From Reticulitermes lucifugus (Eukaryota; Arthropoda; Insecta; Blattodea; Rhinotermitidae), in contig JAKCWW010006589.1 of the NCBI GenBank assembly GCA_026260175.1, positions 284 through 31,957 of the forward strand: a DNA stretch of 31,674 bases, read 5' to 3'. The notes beneath the pieces were generated by a model. It searched no databases, was not told the origin of the DNA, and worked only from the letters and a program-made list of their open reading frames with translations. This document shows positions 1 through 11,700 of the stretch, in pieces; position 1 is the first letter of the stretch, and each line of letters opens with the position of its first letter. The translations under genes were made by a program, and so were the position numbers.

Positions 1-129
1 GAGCTATACCTCTATTCCCCCTCTGGGCCTTCGTGGCCTGTTCTAGGGAGAACTTTACCTTTTTTTTTTTACACTGCTGTATTAATAACATGGCTTCAGA
101 TTGTGGTCTTTTAGTTTTTTACACCATGC

Positions 130-275
130 AGTCTCTGAAGGGTATACTGACTTTCTGGAGCAACATCAGTATCCACCTACAATGCTCAAAGTGTCAATAC
201 CCTGAAGACCACAGTCTGAACAATCTCTGCTGTAAAAACCTGAAATGTATAACGAAATGGCCATTTACCAATACT
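130..275 (+). repeat. Interspersed repeat copy, same family as the minus-strand copy at 12660-12885
   Basis: The stretch with CCTACAATGC, then CCTGAAGACCACAGTCTGAA and AAAACCTGAAATG matches, in the same order and spacing, the reverse complement of 12660-12830 (CCTACAACACTGC, CCAGAAGACTACGATCTGAA, ATAACCTGAAAATG). This copy is diverged and has no coding content. Two copies in one window, in opposite orientation, point to a dispersed SINE-like family. Confidence 0.5.
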
Positions 276-483
276 CACATTCTCATACACAACATAAAGA
301 AATAGAGCAAATATTGCCCAATCCAAAACAAAATGTTATTCCTACAGACAGAAATGCAAGTTCTCAAGACTTGTGATAAAAGAGAAAAACTGCCAAAAAC
401 ACAAGGCACAACAGAAGTGCAGACAAAGACAAATGAGAAATTTAAGGTTGTGACAGCAGTGTTGCTGAAGATTCAAGTCTCCT

Positions 484-656
484 GGGATGTGATGCTGTGT
501 CGTTGGGTGAATATTTCCCCAGGTTTCTTAGGATTGTCAAGCAATTCAAGTGTTAATCATGCCCTTCTTCTTGAGCTGCTTGATCCTGAATATGAAGGCA
601 CTATGATCTATCAAAATTTCTGGAACTACTCACCCAACAAAACAGCATCACATCCT
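484..656. repeat. Small foldback (MITE-like) element with about 35-bp inverted ends
   Basis: The left end (484-518, beginning GGGATGTGATGCTGTG) is repeated as an imperfect reverse complement at 622-656 (ending CAGCATCACATCC). About 100 nt lie between them. There is no transposase, so this is either a non-autonomous foldback element or the end of a larger repeat. It lies left of the last recognised exon of the minus-strand golgin-like gene. Confidence 0.55.
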
Positions 657-740
657 AGAGGGCCTGAATCTTCAAATGTCAATGATCTTACATACCCAAA
701 AATTTAACTAACTAAACACCATGTAGTACAGTCTTTCCAC

Positions 741-808
741 AGAAGCAAGTCAAGAAATTCTATGCCTTTTATGAAACCAAAATGTTCATTACCATGTTAA
801 CAAGAACC
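741..808 (+). repeat. Fragment of a dispersed repeat also seen at 13480-13620
   Basis: The segment reading ATGCCTTTTATGAAACC followed by TTCATTACCATGTT matches ATGCTTTTATGGAACCC and ATCATTACCATGTT near 13500-13535 at the same spacing. It is a short diverged copy with no coding content. Confidence 0.4.
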
Positions 809-818
809 TATCACTAGA

Positions 819-902
819 TCATATCCAGAGGCACATGATGTTAGTAATCTCAAACATATATCATATCCAGAGGCACATGATCTTAGTAATCTCAAACATA
901 TA
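819..902 (+). repeat. 42-bp tandem duplication, two copies
   Basis: A 42-nt unit beginning TCATATCCAGAGGCACATGA occurs at 819-860 and again at 861-902 with essentially one substitution (GATGTTAG against GATCTTAG). The near identity indicates a recent local duplication. Confidence 0.85.
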
Positions 903-905
903 TAG

Positions 906-1777
906 AAAAACTACTAACACAGAATTTGTAAGTACGTGTATGGTCTGTGTCCATACCAAACTTCACATTTAGAGGTTCAATAGTTCAATAGTTGTCATCA
1001 CTAAACAGAAAAAAAAAAACAGACTCTGGGTAGCCACCATTGAACAAGACATACCTTAGCCAAGTGGTGCATTTTTCAAATCTCTCAAAATTTGGGGATC
1101 CTATGCCAGCATGCAAGTGTCACTCCCACACAAGACTGCACAGTTTCTGTCAGTCCTACTGACAGCAATAAACTAAGAAAGTATACAGTTGTGGAGGCTC
1201 TATAGCAATGATTCTCAAGCAAATATGTTGTGTGGCCATATATAAAAGCTAGTAATATGTTCTGTGGCCACATACATTAAAACACATCACTTTTTACATG
1301 TAAAAAAGTCATGTAAATTAGATTTTTATGATTGTACATCTACAAGCAAAATATGAGAAAAATGTAACTACCTTCACTTACAGCAGCTTATTAAATGGGA
1401 ACGCACTCCTCATTCTGACACAGCTAACCAAACTGTCACAAAACAGAATCACACACACTGCAACCCATAGGCAAATTCACATTCAGAGGTGAGTGGTTGC
1501 AAACATGCAGCACAGACCAACCACACCTGGGTAAAAACGATTCAGCGAATTTATTTAACACAAAACTGTTTCTCAAAACCAGTGGCTATATGGGAAATTT
1601 CTCATGATTGCACTTTAGAATACTTGCTCCAGAGGCATGACATTCATAAGGAAAATCCATCAATTCAGTTCATGATTACTTGGGGTGGGTAAGCACATGG
1701 ACATGATTGTATAACTGTATTCATAATGCATTTTTTTGTAACAAGCAGATATAAACTCTGTGTTAACAGCAACTTAC
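906..1777. other. Non-coding stretch left of golgin exon 3
   Basis: This is AT-rich sequence inside the presumed third intron of the minus-strand gene. It contains a poly-A run near 1008-1019 and only short open frames without codon bias or motifs. I see no exon, RNA gene or recognisable repeat. Confidence 0.5.
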
Positions 1778-3026
1778 TTCCACAGTAAACTGAAGTTTCT
1801 GTTCAGTAAGTGTACTGAGCATTTCTTGCATTGCACTGACTTCATTCTGAAACTGTAATTCTTTGTCATTCCTGCCTGCATCACAATTTCCTTCACCTTT
1901 AGTAACTTGCTCAATCTGTATTTGCAAAGAATTAAGTTTCTCCTTCAGTTGCATCACTTCTTCTGCAGCTTCTAGGATAAGACAATTATCAAAATGAGGA
2001 AAGCAATATATCTAAATGATCCTCTGAAATAAAATAATTTACTCAGTATTCATGATAAAAGTTCTATTTGCTATAAGACTATACGATTAAACTATCTGAA
2101 CTGACCTTCCAGTTAGAAGAACACAAATTCCCAGGAGTATTTTAATGCTGAACCAGGTACACAAATTAATAAACTGTACAAATAATCAAATAATTTGTAT
2201 ATGTTCTAACACTGACAGTTTTTTAAATATGTGCAAACACTCTAATTAACGAGATAAATTGTCGGTAGTTCAAAAATACATAAATGTTGTTACTTGCACT
2301 TGGAAATGTTGATGCCTGACATTTTTACAGACCTATAACACTGATTTCAGTTTCAACACCTTATATACATGTTACTCACTACCCAAGGTGGTGATTATAA
2401 GGCTCTTTTCCTCTAACTCTGTTCAATACAATCAATTCTTTCAAAACAATCAATACCCAAACAAAAATTTTACCATCCTTTGCTTGTTTTGCTCTCTGAG
2501 CAATAATCAGCAAACTTTTACATTTCTTGATTAGATCATCTTTGTTTAAATCTTCCAGCGTGTTTCGTCTTTGTACTCCATCTGGATCCTGAAAAACGGA
2601 TAAAAGGAATGTTTTGATACTTTCATACAAAAAACAACCTTCGAAACTGTAATGTCTTTAACCTGCATCAGGAATGTCCAACTTCATACCACTGCCAGAA
2701 ACATTACCGTATGCACCTACCTACGGGTCACATTACAAAACACATATTTTTCCAGTACAACAGTCCACATATCTAACCTGTAATGATCACAGCGGTGAAG
2801 CACAAGCACACGAATATGAAATGAACCCATAAAGTCTGAAAGCATTTATTTCAGCTTAATATAATATCATGTTACGTAAGAACATTCGACTTCCATTAAA
2901 TGCGGGGAATTTGACTAGTTCAGAAACTATTAGCTTCTCAAGAAGCACACTGCTCTATGTCATTAGTTCACTTCATACATTATAACATAAATTCTATCAG
3001 CATCTTACCTTAGAAGGTTCATTCAT
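1778..3026 (-). CDS. N-terminal three exons of a GCC2/GCC185-like golgin coiled-coil protein (partial, continues off left edge)
   Basis: Three exons join in frame on the minus strand. Exon 1 is 3026-3009 (ATG, six residues, then GTAAGA). Exon 2 is 2588-2474 (preceded by TTTCAG, donor GGTAAA, phase 1). Exon 3 is 1971-1778 (preceded by CCTAG, donor GTAAGT, phase 0). Together they encode 109 residues with no stop. Residues 17-43 contain the short helix LEDLNKDDLIKK followed by a Leu/Ile/Gln-rich AQRAKQAKD stretch. Residues 45-109 are a charged heptad-like coiled coil. From memory, vertebrate GCC2 starts similarly (LE-LPKEDLIK, then QKAKSR, then coiled coil). GCC2 is a trans-Golgi tether whose C-terminal GRIP domain binds Arl1; that domain would lie beyond the left edge. 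I found no further exon in 1-1777, so the next intron is at least 1.8 kb. The exon structure is seen; the GCC2 identity is inferred from one short motif and could instead be another coiled-coil protein. Confidence 0.62.
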
Positions 3027-5747
3027 GTTTAACGTTTTATCTTCTCGTCGCTCAGACTTTTGTTTACGTAACTTCACTCAGCTGGTCGACTGTCACGCCA
3101 CAGAACAACCCCCTCCAAACACCGTGAATTCGTATATGTAACCTCCGTGGCACTTCCATGGTACCCACAGATTCCACCACGCACCGAAAATTAACGTTTG
3201 TGCTCCGTACCGTGGTACTGCACAGCAGAGTCGTGCTTCTATCAACAAGAGGGTTGGAACGATCACGGACTGCTAGGGCATAGAACATGAGTATGACGAT
3301 CAGGAACATGTGGTTAAAGGATTGTTGTGTGAAAGTAATGCGTCGTTCACAAGTCCGACTCTCTCTCTGCACGCATTTTTTTCGTTCACAGAACTTACGG
3401 ATCTATGTCTTTCACCAGAGCTTATTTACGCCACGGGTACACTGTAGTCCACATCCCATCTCGTTTATTAGCTGAAATAACACATTTGTTGACTGGTAAA
3501 TTAGGTAAGAAATTCAATTTTGTATTGTATACGATTTAATTTTGCAAAGGCAGCACATTCGGGCCTACTACCATTTTCAGATTTTTATTTATTTGTTAGA
3601 TTGGATAACTTTATTAATTACTATTTCAGTATAGATTTATTTAGCAGCTGAGTGGAAATATATGTCTAGTAATTTCATTCACTACAGAATCCTTCTGGGG
3701 TCTCTCAACATTATTGAATTCGAGGTAGCGGCAGCGATGGTTGTTTTGTTATTTAAGTGCTTTACAACGCTGCCAATAGATGTTTCCCTGCAACTTATCA
3801 CAAATAAATAGTATCGGCATTTGTCTTTTCGAGATTCGGATAAAGGAAAGTGATACCATATGAAAGGAAAACGTTATATCCCAGCATTTACTCAGCGTGT
3901 CCAAACAAGCACTGAAATATAGGTCATAGGGGAAGAGAGGCATAGGACGCCTGAGGAAAAGATGGAAGGACGAGTTTCACCTTGAGGCTTAAATAACTGG
4001 TACTACGCCTAACGCTTCACAGCTCATGATGATGAGCAGTGAATAACAACTTTGCATTGTGGCCAGCTCAGTGCCGTGCGAAACAATATTTTCCAAAGCG
4101 AGCCAGATTATTTGTAAAAGAGGAGTAGGCTGAAATCATAATTACTTAATTACACAGTGGTTTCATAAAGTTAACGAAGCAAACGGGTCACCGAGCGTAC
4201 CCGTTCCGAGTAAACTGGTTCTCAGTGGAGTACTGCGGGCCGATGGGACAATTTCCGTTGCCGGTTCGCACGGATCATGGATTACAGCTGGCAAGGATTA
4301 TCTCAAATGCGTCGCAGATTCATCTAGCCCAGGTCTTAATCAACGATTAATAATTGTTTAGCATGATGCAGAGTCGCGCGTAACCACGGATTATCTGTCT
4401 CCAGTTACGCACTGACATGGCTGTAAATCGTGTACAATCTATGAACTGTGTCCAGAATGATGTTGGTTAATCATTAGTTTTGTTTGGGAAAAGGTGGGGG
4501 GCGCGGGCGGCAAAATTAGTATTTTAAATGACAAAATCGATTATCTGCTTTCAACAAATTTTAAATTATTGACCCTAAAGAGAAAAGTCAATGAATGTGA
4601 TTTTTTAAAGTTCATAATTTCTGTTAGGGGTGGCCATTGTGATTACTCGAGACGAGTCTAGAGCTACGCCACTGGATATGGCAAAATATGTTGAGAAGAT
4701 ACGAAGTATGCGTGTATTCTCCTTCCTGCTGTATACAGACAAGAGTACGGTTGTAGTCCTGGAATCCGAATTCTTCCACCGTCATCAATTGAAGTGACAG
4801 TAGTCTTTATATACATTTGTCTCAGTACAGTTCGAGAACTGGGTTTGGTATGGCCTGTCCTAGCTGTAGAAATGCATGCTTATGCAACGTAGGTACCAGG
4901 CCAAATTCTTTCTTCCATGTTGCAGAAGCAGTCAAATTTTACCTGCCCGCTCTGTGTTGAGGTTAAGTCTCTGTCCACATCATGAAGGCATGTAAGGGAG
5001 TGGAGGTAGAGCTCCACACATTCTTAACCTTGGTACTTCATAGGGTAGAGTAGTCAACTTCATTCTCCCGTGGCTTTGCTTCCGGATAAAGAGATGCAAA
5101 GCCGGCCTATACGCTTTGGCGAATGAAAATATCTGTTGCCTCCGCTGGGAATCGAATTCGATAGCCCGCAGATATACATGGCTTAAACGTATGCATATAT
5201 ATACACACATACATTTCCTCAATGCATCATATTGCCACTTACGGCTTTTGGATATGAAACAAGTCACTTGTTACCGGACATGACTAATCATACAGTCAAT
5301 ATATATTAATTTAAACTATAATTATAAACATATTAAGATATCCCATGTAACCTTAGATTAATTTATTACGGGACAGGTTCCATTTGTTCCTATTTGTACT
5401 GCATATTTCCAAACCCATGCATGGTTTGTGAGGTACATGAGCATCTTGTGAATGCAGAATAATTTAAACTTTATTAGAGCGATAAAGAATGCAGACGTGA
5501 AGGGCAATTGATGCCAAGTCTTGTTTTAAATACTGATGAGTTCAAAGAAGTCATTTAAACGCACATGAGAGCGTTACACATAACATTCCTAGGAAAACCA
5601 CAAGTTCATCGTTATCATAACTCAGAACGGACGTAGATATATAGTTGCGATCTGTTGCCGGCCAACTTGTGATGTCTAATTCGCTGTGATGCGTGACGGA
5701 CGTGCAAAGTTCTGTGCGCCAGTTAGTGGCCGGAAGAAACAAGAAAC
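3027..5747. other. Intergenic region between two divergent genes; probable promoters at both ends
   Basis: This 2.7-kb interval separates the ATG of the minus-strand golgin-like gene from the ATG of the plus-strand receptor. The parts next to both genes (about 3030-3450 and 5560-5740) are richer in CpG than the rest, which fits promoter and 5' UTR sequence. I cannot fix a TATA box or initiator for either gene. A G-rich run lies near 4494-4508. No coding region with family features is visible. Confidence 0.45.
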
Positions 5748-8700
5748 ATGAGTGGAAATGGATTAGAAATGTCCAGTGTGTTTTTTAAACTGCTTACCTT
5801 AATGTTTATATACCATGTGAAGTATGCAAAGAACGAGAAAGGGTTTTGTGAAATGAATTTATTTGAAAGAAATAAAACGTCGCTCGGATTTACGAAAGAA
5901 GTCAACGAGTTTGATTTTGTTGTAATAGAGCGCTACAAAAGTTTGTCCTGCTGTGCAAAAGGTTACAAGATGATCGAATGGTAAACTATTTCATTAGATT
6001 TGACTGTTGAGTATTTTATACAACGTAGCAAGAAATGTAGCAAGGTGAATTCCGCGTACTGAAGTTAGGGAGTGCTTGACGAGGAAAACCAGTATGTGAC
6101 ATTAACAGCGGAACCCAAGGGCAAGGGGGAAGCCAGAGCTCCCGTAAAATATTAGATAGGAGACACGCCCCCTAGAAATTTATGAAATTGTTGTATATTG
6201 TGCTTACAAGTAAAATCCTCATAACATACAACATGGAATGTGTAATTGTTTGTCCTACAATTAAATTACGTAAATTTGAAGACAGTTAGTTACACATACT
6301 ACAGGTTTTGGGCACACGGTTATGACGGCAGTTGCCGGCACTTAGGGAAAAGGCAGATCGCCAGGTAGGAGGTAGAACCTCGCCTTCTTTATTCATACTT
6401 TGATTCAAGTTACAACACACATGAAACAGAGTATTGTTTCCCGAATTACCGGAATATCGTGAACTCGACAAGTCTAGACTTCAGAACGTGTGGAAATCTT
6501 TATAGTAGACCATATCACTTTGCAAGTACCACCACCCAACGAAAAAACACTGTGTGAAAATTGTGTTATTTAATCAGGGGTGAGGGTTTTTTTTTTTTGC
6601 TATGGTGGTTAAGAATTTGTTGAAGTCCCAACCAACAAAGTTATTTCAGTGTAACAACAACTACACTGCTGGTTTGCATAAAAAATTAACAACAAATAAA
6701 GTACCGTTTAAATTCTGCACCATAAACTAGTTTTCTTACCAGATGAAAAAAAATATTTAAAGTATTTCTTCTAAGTCATAATATTACATAGACTTAAAAA
6801 AATATTGCAAGGATAAAGATTTGAGGTCTGTGCTATAAAGCTTTGATACTGAAAATATGGAAGAAAGAAGAAATGCCCAAAGTTTGGTCCAAAGGGATTA
6901 TATGTCCGATTTTAAAAAAAGAAGACCGCACACTGTGTAATAATTACAGAGGGATCACCCTATTAAATGTAACGTATAAAGTGTTTGCAATATTATTATT
7001 ATATAATAGATTACTAGAAATAGTCAAAAACCAGCTAGGAGATTTCCAAATGGGATTTCGGCCAGGAAGATCGACAATTGACAATATTCATATTGTATGA
7101 CAGATATTTGAGAAGTGTTATGAATATAATATTAATTTACACAATCTGTTTATTGACTTTTCACAAGCATTTGATGCAGTGAATAGAGATAAATTATGTG
7201 AATATCTTGAATACTATCAAACTCCACCAAAGTTAATAAAGTTAATAAAAATAGCTTTGCAAGATACAACAGCAAATGTTAGAATCAATAATGAAATGAC
7301 TGAATTAATAGAAATAAAATATGGAGTAAGACAGGGTGATCCTCTTTCTACCCTGCTATTTAGCATAGTCATAGATGTTATAATTAAAAAGCTCAATCCA
7401 AGGGGAAACATTTCCACCCAATTAATGCAAACATGTGCATATGCCGATGATGTGTTGGTTATATCCAGAACACAACAAGCAATGATCGATACCTTCATAA
7501 AATTAAAAGGAGAAGCATCAAAAGTGGGCCTGACGATAAATGAAAATAAAACAAAATATCTATACTGTATAAGACAGGTATCAAGAAATGTACCAATTTT
7601 TGAAGAAACAAAAATCTAGGTTCTGTAGTTAATAATAATAATTCAATAGGGGATGAAATAAATAAAGAATAGCTGCAGGAAACAAAGCTTATTATGTGAA
7701 TAAATCCTTTTTCCAAGTAAGTTAATTTCAAAGGTGGCAAAATTAAAATTTTATAAAGCCGTGATAAGACCTGTTGTTACATATGCTTCTGAAACCTGGG
7801 TACTAAAGGAAAACATTACACAAAAATGACTAAGAGTGAAAGAAAGATTTTAAGGAAAATTCATGGCCCAGTTAAAAGCCCGGATGCAGCATGGAGATTA
7901 CGAAATAATGAAGTGGATAGGATAATTAGAAAGCAAAATATTGTACGACAAATAAAAGCAACTTGGATGGTTTGGGCATATACAAAGAATGGAAGAACAT
8001 AGAATAACAAGGAAGATAACCAACTGGATGCCAACATTATTAAACAGGCCAAAAGGAAGACCTAAAGAGAGATGGTGGGACAGTGTACGCGGAGATCTGA
8101 AAATTGTGGGTATACTGGATTGGAAAAAGAGTGTTTTTGACAGAAAATATTGGCAAGGAATACTTGAGCAAGCCAAAACCCATCCAGGGTTGTAGAGCTT
8201 AATAATAAGAAGAAGCTATAAAGTTTTACTTAAATTCCAAAAGAGTTTGTATAATTACACTATATAGAGCTCCATCTGGAAATTTTGATTTATTTATGAC
8301 TGAACTAGACACAATACTTGGAAATTTATGTCTCAACACAAAAATATATTATTTGTGGTGACATAAATATAAATTATCTCATTGACAGTGAAAGGAAAAG
8401 CCAATTAGAAGCTTTGTTGCAAACTTGTAATCTAACAAGTATAGCAAATTTTCCCACTAGAATCCAAGGTAATTCTGCTACAGCTATTGATAATATTTTT
8501 AGTGATATTGCTAAAAGAGACAGTTATTCCATATGTCCAATATTTAATGGATTGTCTGATCATGATGCACAATCCATAACATTTAACGCAAACTTCTTGC
8601 AAACATAAAAGAGAGCTTCATATAGCATGTAGGAATAGCAATAATCCTGACTTAAGAAACTATTATAAAAAATATTGTAAAATTTTATCTACAGTTATTG

Positions 8701-11700
8701 AGGAAGCTAAAAAGCTTAAACATGATAGTAAAATTAAAAATTCCAGTAATAAGAACAAAACCATATGGGATATAGTAAAATTAGAAACCAGTAAAAATAC
8801 AAATAATGAAAATATATGTACGGTGAATGTTGATGGGAAATTAATTAGAAATCAGCAAGAGATTGCAGATACATTTAACAAATACTTCCTATCAGTAGCT
8901 GAAAACATCAACACAAAAAAGTCATAATAACTTTAGCATTAATAACTTAATAAAACACTACACCCATTCATTATTTGCTACAAACTTTTACGAATCCCTT
9001 TCCAAACATTAAACTTAAATCTTTATCAACCAGGGAAGTCGAGAATATAATTAAATCTCTTAAATTAAAGAATTGCCATGGATATTATGAAATACCTACT
9101 AAATTATTAAAAATAAGTTCTCCATTCATTAGTTCTCCTCTAACCCACATATGTAAAAATCATTATCTTCATGAATTTTTCCAGATCATTTAAAATGTTG
9201 AGAAATAAAACCTTTGTTTAAAAAAGGTGACAAACTAGATATTTCTAATTACAGGCCTATATCACTTCTTACTTCATTCTCAAAGGTATTGGAAAAAGCT
9301 ATGAATATTCAACTTCTTGAACACCTAAATAAAAATAATATTTTAGCGGAAGAACAATTTGGTTTTAGAACTATATCATCAGCAGATAAGGCCATATACA
9401 AGCTAACTAACGAAATTCTAAAGGCCTTAAACAGTAAAAATTTGATAGGAGGCATTTTTTGTGACCTTAAAAAGGCCTTTGATTGTGTTAATCACAAAAT
9501 CTTATCTAAATTGGAAATTTATGGTGTAAAAGGTAAAGCTAAGTTATGCTTTGAATCATCTCAGAAACAGGTATCAGAGGGTCTTAATTACAAACAACGA
9601 TCTTAACCTAAATGATTTCTCTACTTGAGAAAAAATAAAACATGGAGTTCTGCAGGGATTGATCTTGCGCCCAATGTTGTTCCTCCTCTGCATAAATGAT
9701 TGACCCAAAACTATAAAGACAAAACCATACCTATAATGTTTGTAGACAATACTAGTATACTAGTTACAAGTCCAAATCTAAATGACTTCTGAGTAAATAT
9801 AAATACTGCTTTCAATTGTATAAATGAATATTTCAAAGTAAATCTGCTTTCCATAAATTTTAAGAAAACACATTACATTCAGTTTACAACTAACAGTAAT
9901 AATCCCATAACTAATATTAAAATTGCTTATGACAATAAACTAATTACAACCATATCCAATATTAAATTTCTTGGAATATATATGAATGATACAATAAATT
10001 GGAAATGCCATATTGAACATATTAATTCAAAGTTAAATGTGGTTTGCTACATAATGAGATCTATTAAACCATACGTGCCTCTAAATACCGTGAAATCTGT
10101 ATACCACTCCTATTTCAATTCAATTACAAATTATGGATCCTGAGCAGTATACACACGTGTGTGTTCTTTCATGATAAGACAGCGAAAGCACCTATATCCA
10201 TTATTCCCTCCTATTTTCATCTACTTTTCTGAATTGATGCCATAGAAACACCATTTGTCAAATTTCAGTTTTGCCTTAATATTCCTGTCCTGAACAAACT
10301 GAGCACATATATCTTGCTGTCCATATATACTTTTCTTTTTCATGTCCCTAGATTGTCCACTGTTATGTTTCCTAAAGTCTGTTGTTTTGCAAGGCGAGGT
10401 TGTTGCCCTCACACCCAACCTGCAACCTGGCAGACAAAGAACTGCTTTTTGTTTGGCCTCTCCCCTTCAACCTGTTTAACTTAGGTGATCCTAACAGGAG
10501 CTTACACCTCCGCACCCTCATTCCTGTAACAGCCCAGGTAATCAGGGTACTGAAAACTTCCCATCTATGTTAAGGAAGCAGCCCAGGGACAAGCACTGTA
10601 CCAAACAAAAACTCTGTTTGAAAAGTTCATTATCAATACAGGCAGGATGAGTATTTTTGGACCAACAGTTAAGAATGAGGGTTTGCGCAAAGCTGTTAAT
10701 GGAAGTGGGGTTTATTTAAGAAGACTCTCCACATTAAGAAACCAAATTGTTTTGTATGTACTTCATATTTATGTGTGTACTTAAACTCTTTTTACATTTT
10801 TATCCATTGGCTGTTGGATATGCAGATAAACTTAAAAAAAAACAAGTATAAAATTTCTTGGTGTACAAATTGATAATCACCTTAATTGGAGAAGTCATAT
10901 AAATCAAATAATTCCTAAACTGAGTGCTGCATGTTTTGCAGTTAGGAAGCTGTTTCATATTCTAAACTTAGATGCACTTCGGATGGTCTGCTTTGCATGC
11001 TTTCATTCTGTAATAAAATATGGAATAATTTTTGGGGAAATTCTACTGATGCAGATCAGGTATTTATATTAAAAAAAAATAGAATTATGGCTGGTGTTGG
11101 ATCTAGAAGTTCATGTAGAGGCTTATTTAAGAAACTGGATATCTTACCGGTCCCATGTCAATACATGTTTTCATCAATGATGTTTGTTGTGGATAATCAG
11201 GACAATTTTCAGATAACTTGTCAATACATGGTGTGGATACAAGACTCAGCTTCACAGGCCCATTGCCAGTCTCTCATGCTTTCAAAAAGGTGTTTCCTAT
11301 GCTGGCGTAAAGATTTTCAATAGTCTACCTTCCAGTATTTCAAATCTCAGAAACGATAAATTACGTTTGAAGGTTGCATTGCAAAAATACCTTATGGATC
11401 ATTCGTTTTACTCACTTGCTGAATTTCTGACACGTAGAAAGAATATTTATTATGAGTATAAATTATAATGTGTAATTTTTATTTTTTGGCCTATTATTTG
11501 TATTCAAGAAGTTTGAAGTTGTGTTCTGATTTTAGTGTGACTTTTTAATATGTGTCTGTGTTTTGTTACGCAGATTTGATTCTGTGTGCGTTGTTATTTG
11601 CCGTGCTTTGTTTGTGTTTGTGTATTGTACTGTTGTGACTTTTCATAACCGGCTGTCCTATGACAGGTTTTGGATCTGTGAAATGTATGTATGTATGTAC

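Noticed and set aside
333..707. A 124-codon open frame as a gene
   Set aside because: It runs through a foldback repeat with inverted ends and has no domain, signal or codon pattern.
3064..3372. A 102-codon minus-strand frame upstream of the golgin-like ATG
   Set aside because: It probably overlaps the promoter and 5' UTR. It has no family resemblance and is not in a spliced frame with exon 1.
5100..5175. A tRNA B-box-like stretch on the minus strand (GAATTCGATTCCC)
   Set aside because: There is no A box at the right distance and no cloverleaf, so neither a tRNA nor a tRNA-derived SINE can be supported.
6820..11700. Penelope-like reverse transcriptase as the source of the hammerhead elements
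   Set aside because: The RT remnants here have apurinic-type endonuclease and LINE motifs and lack any GIY-YIG signature; they are ordinary LINEs.
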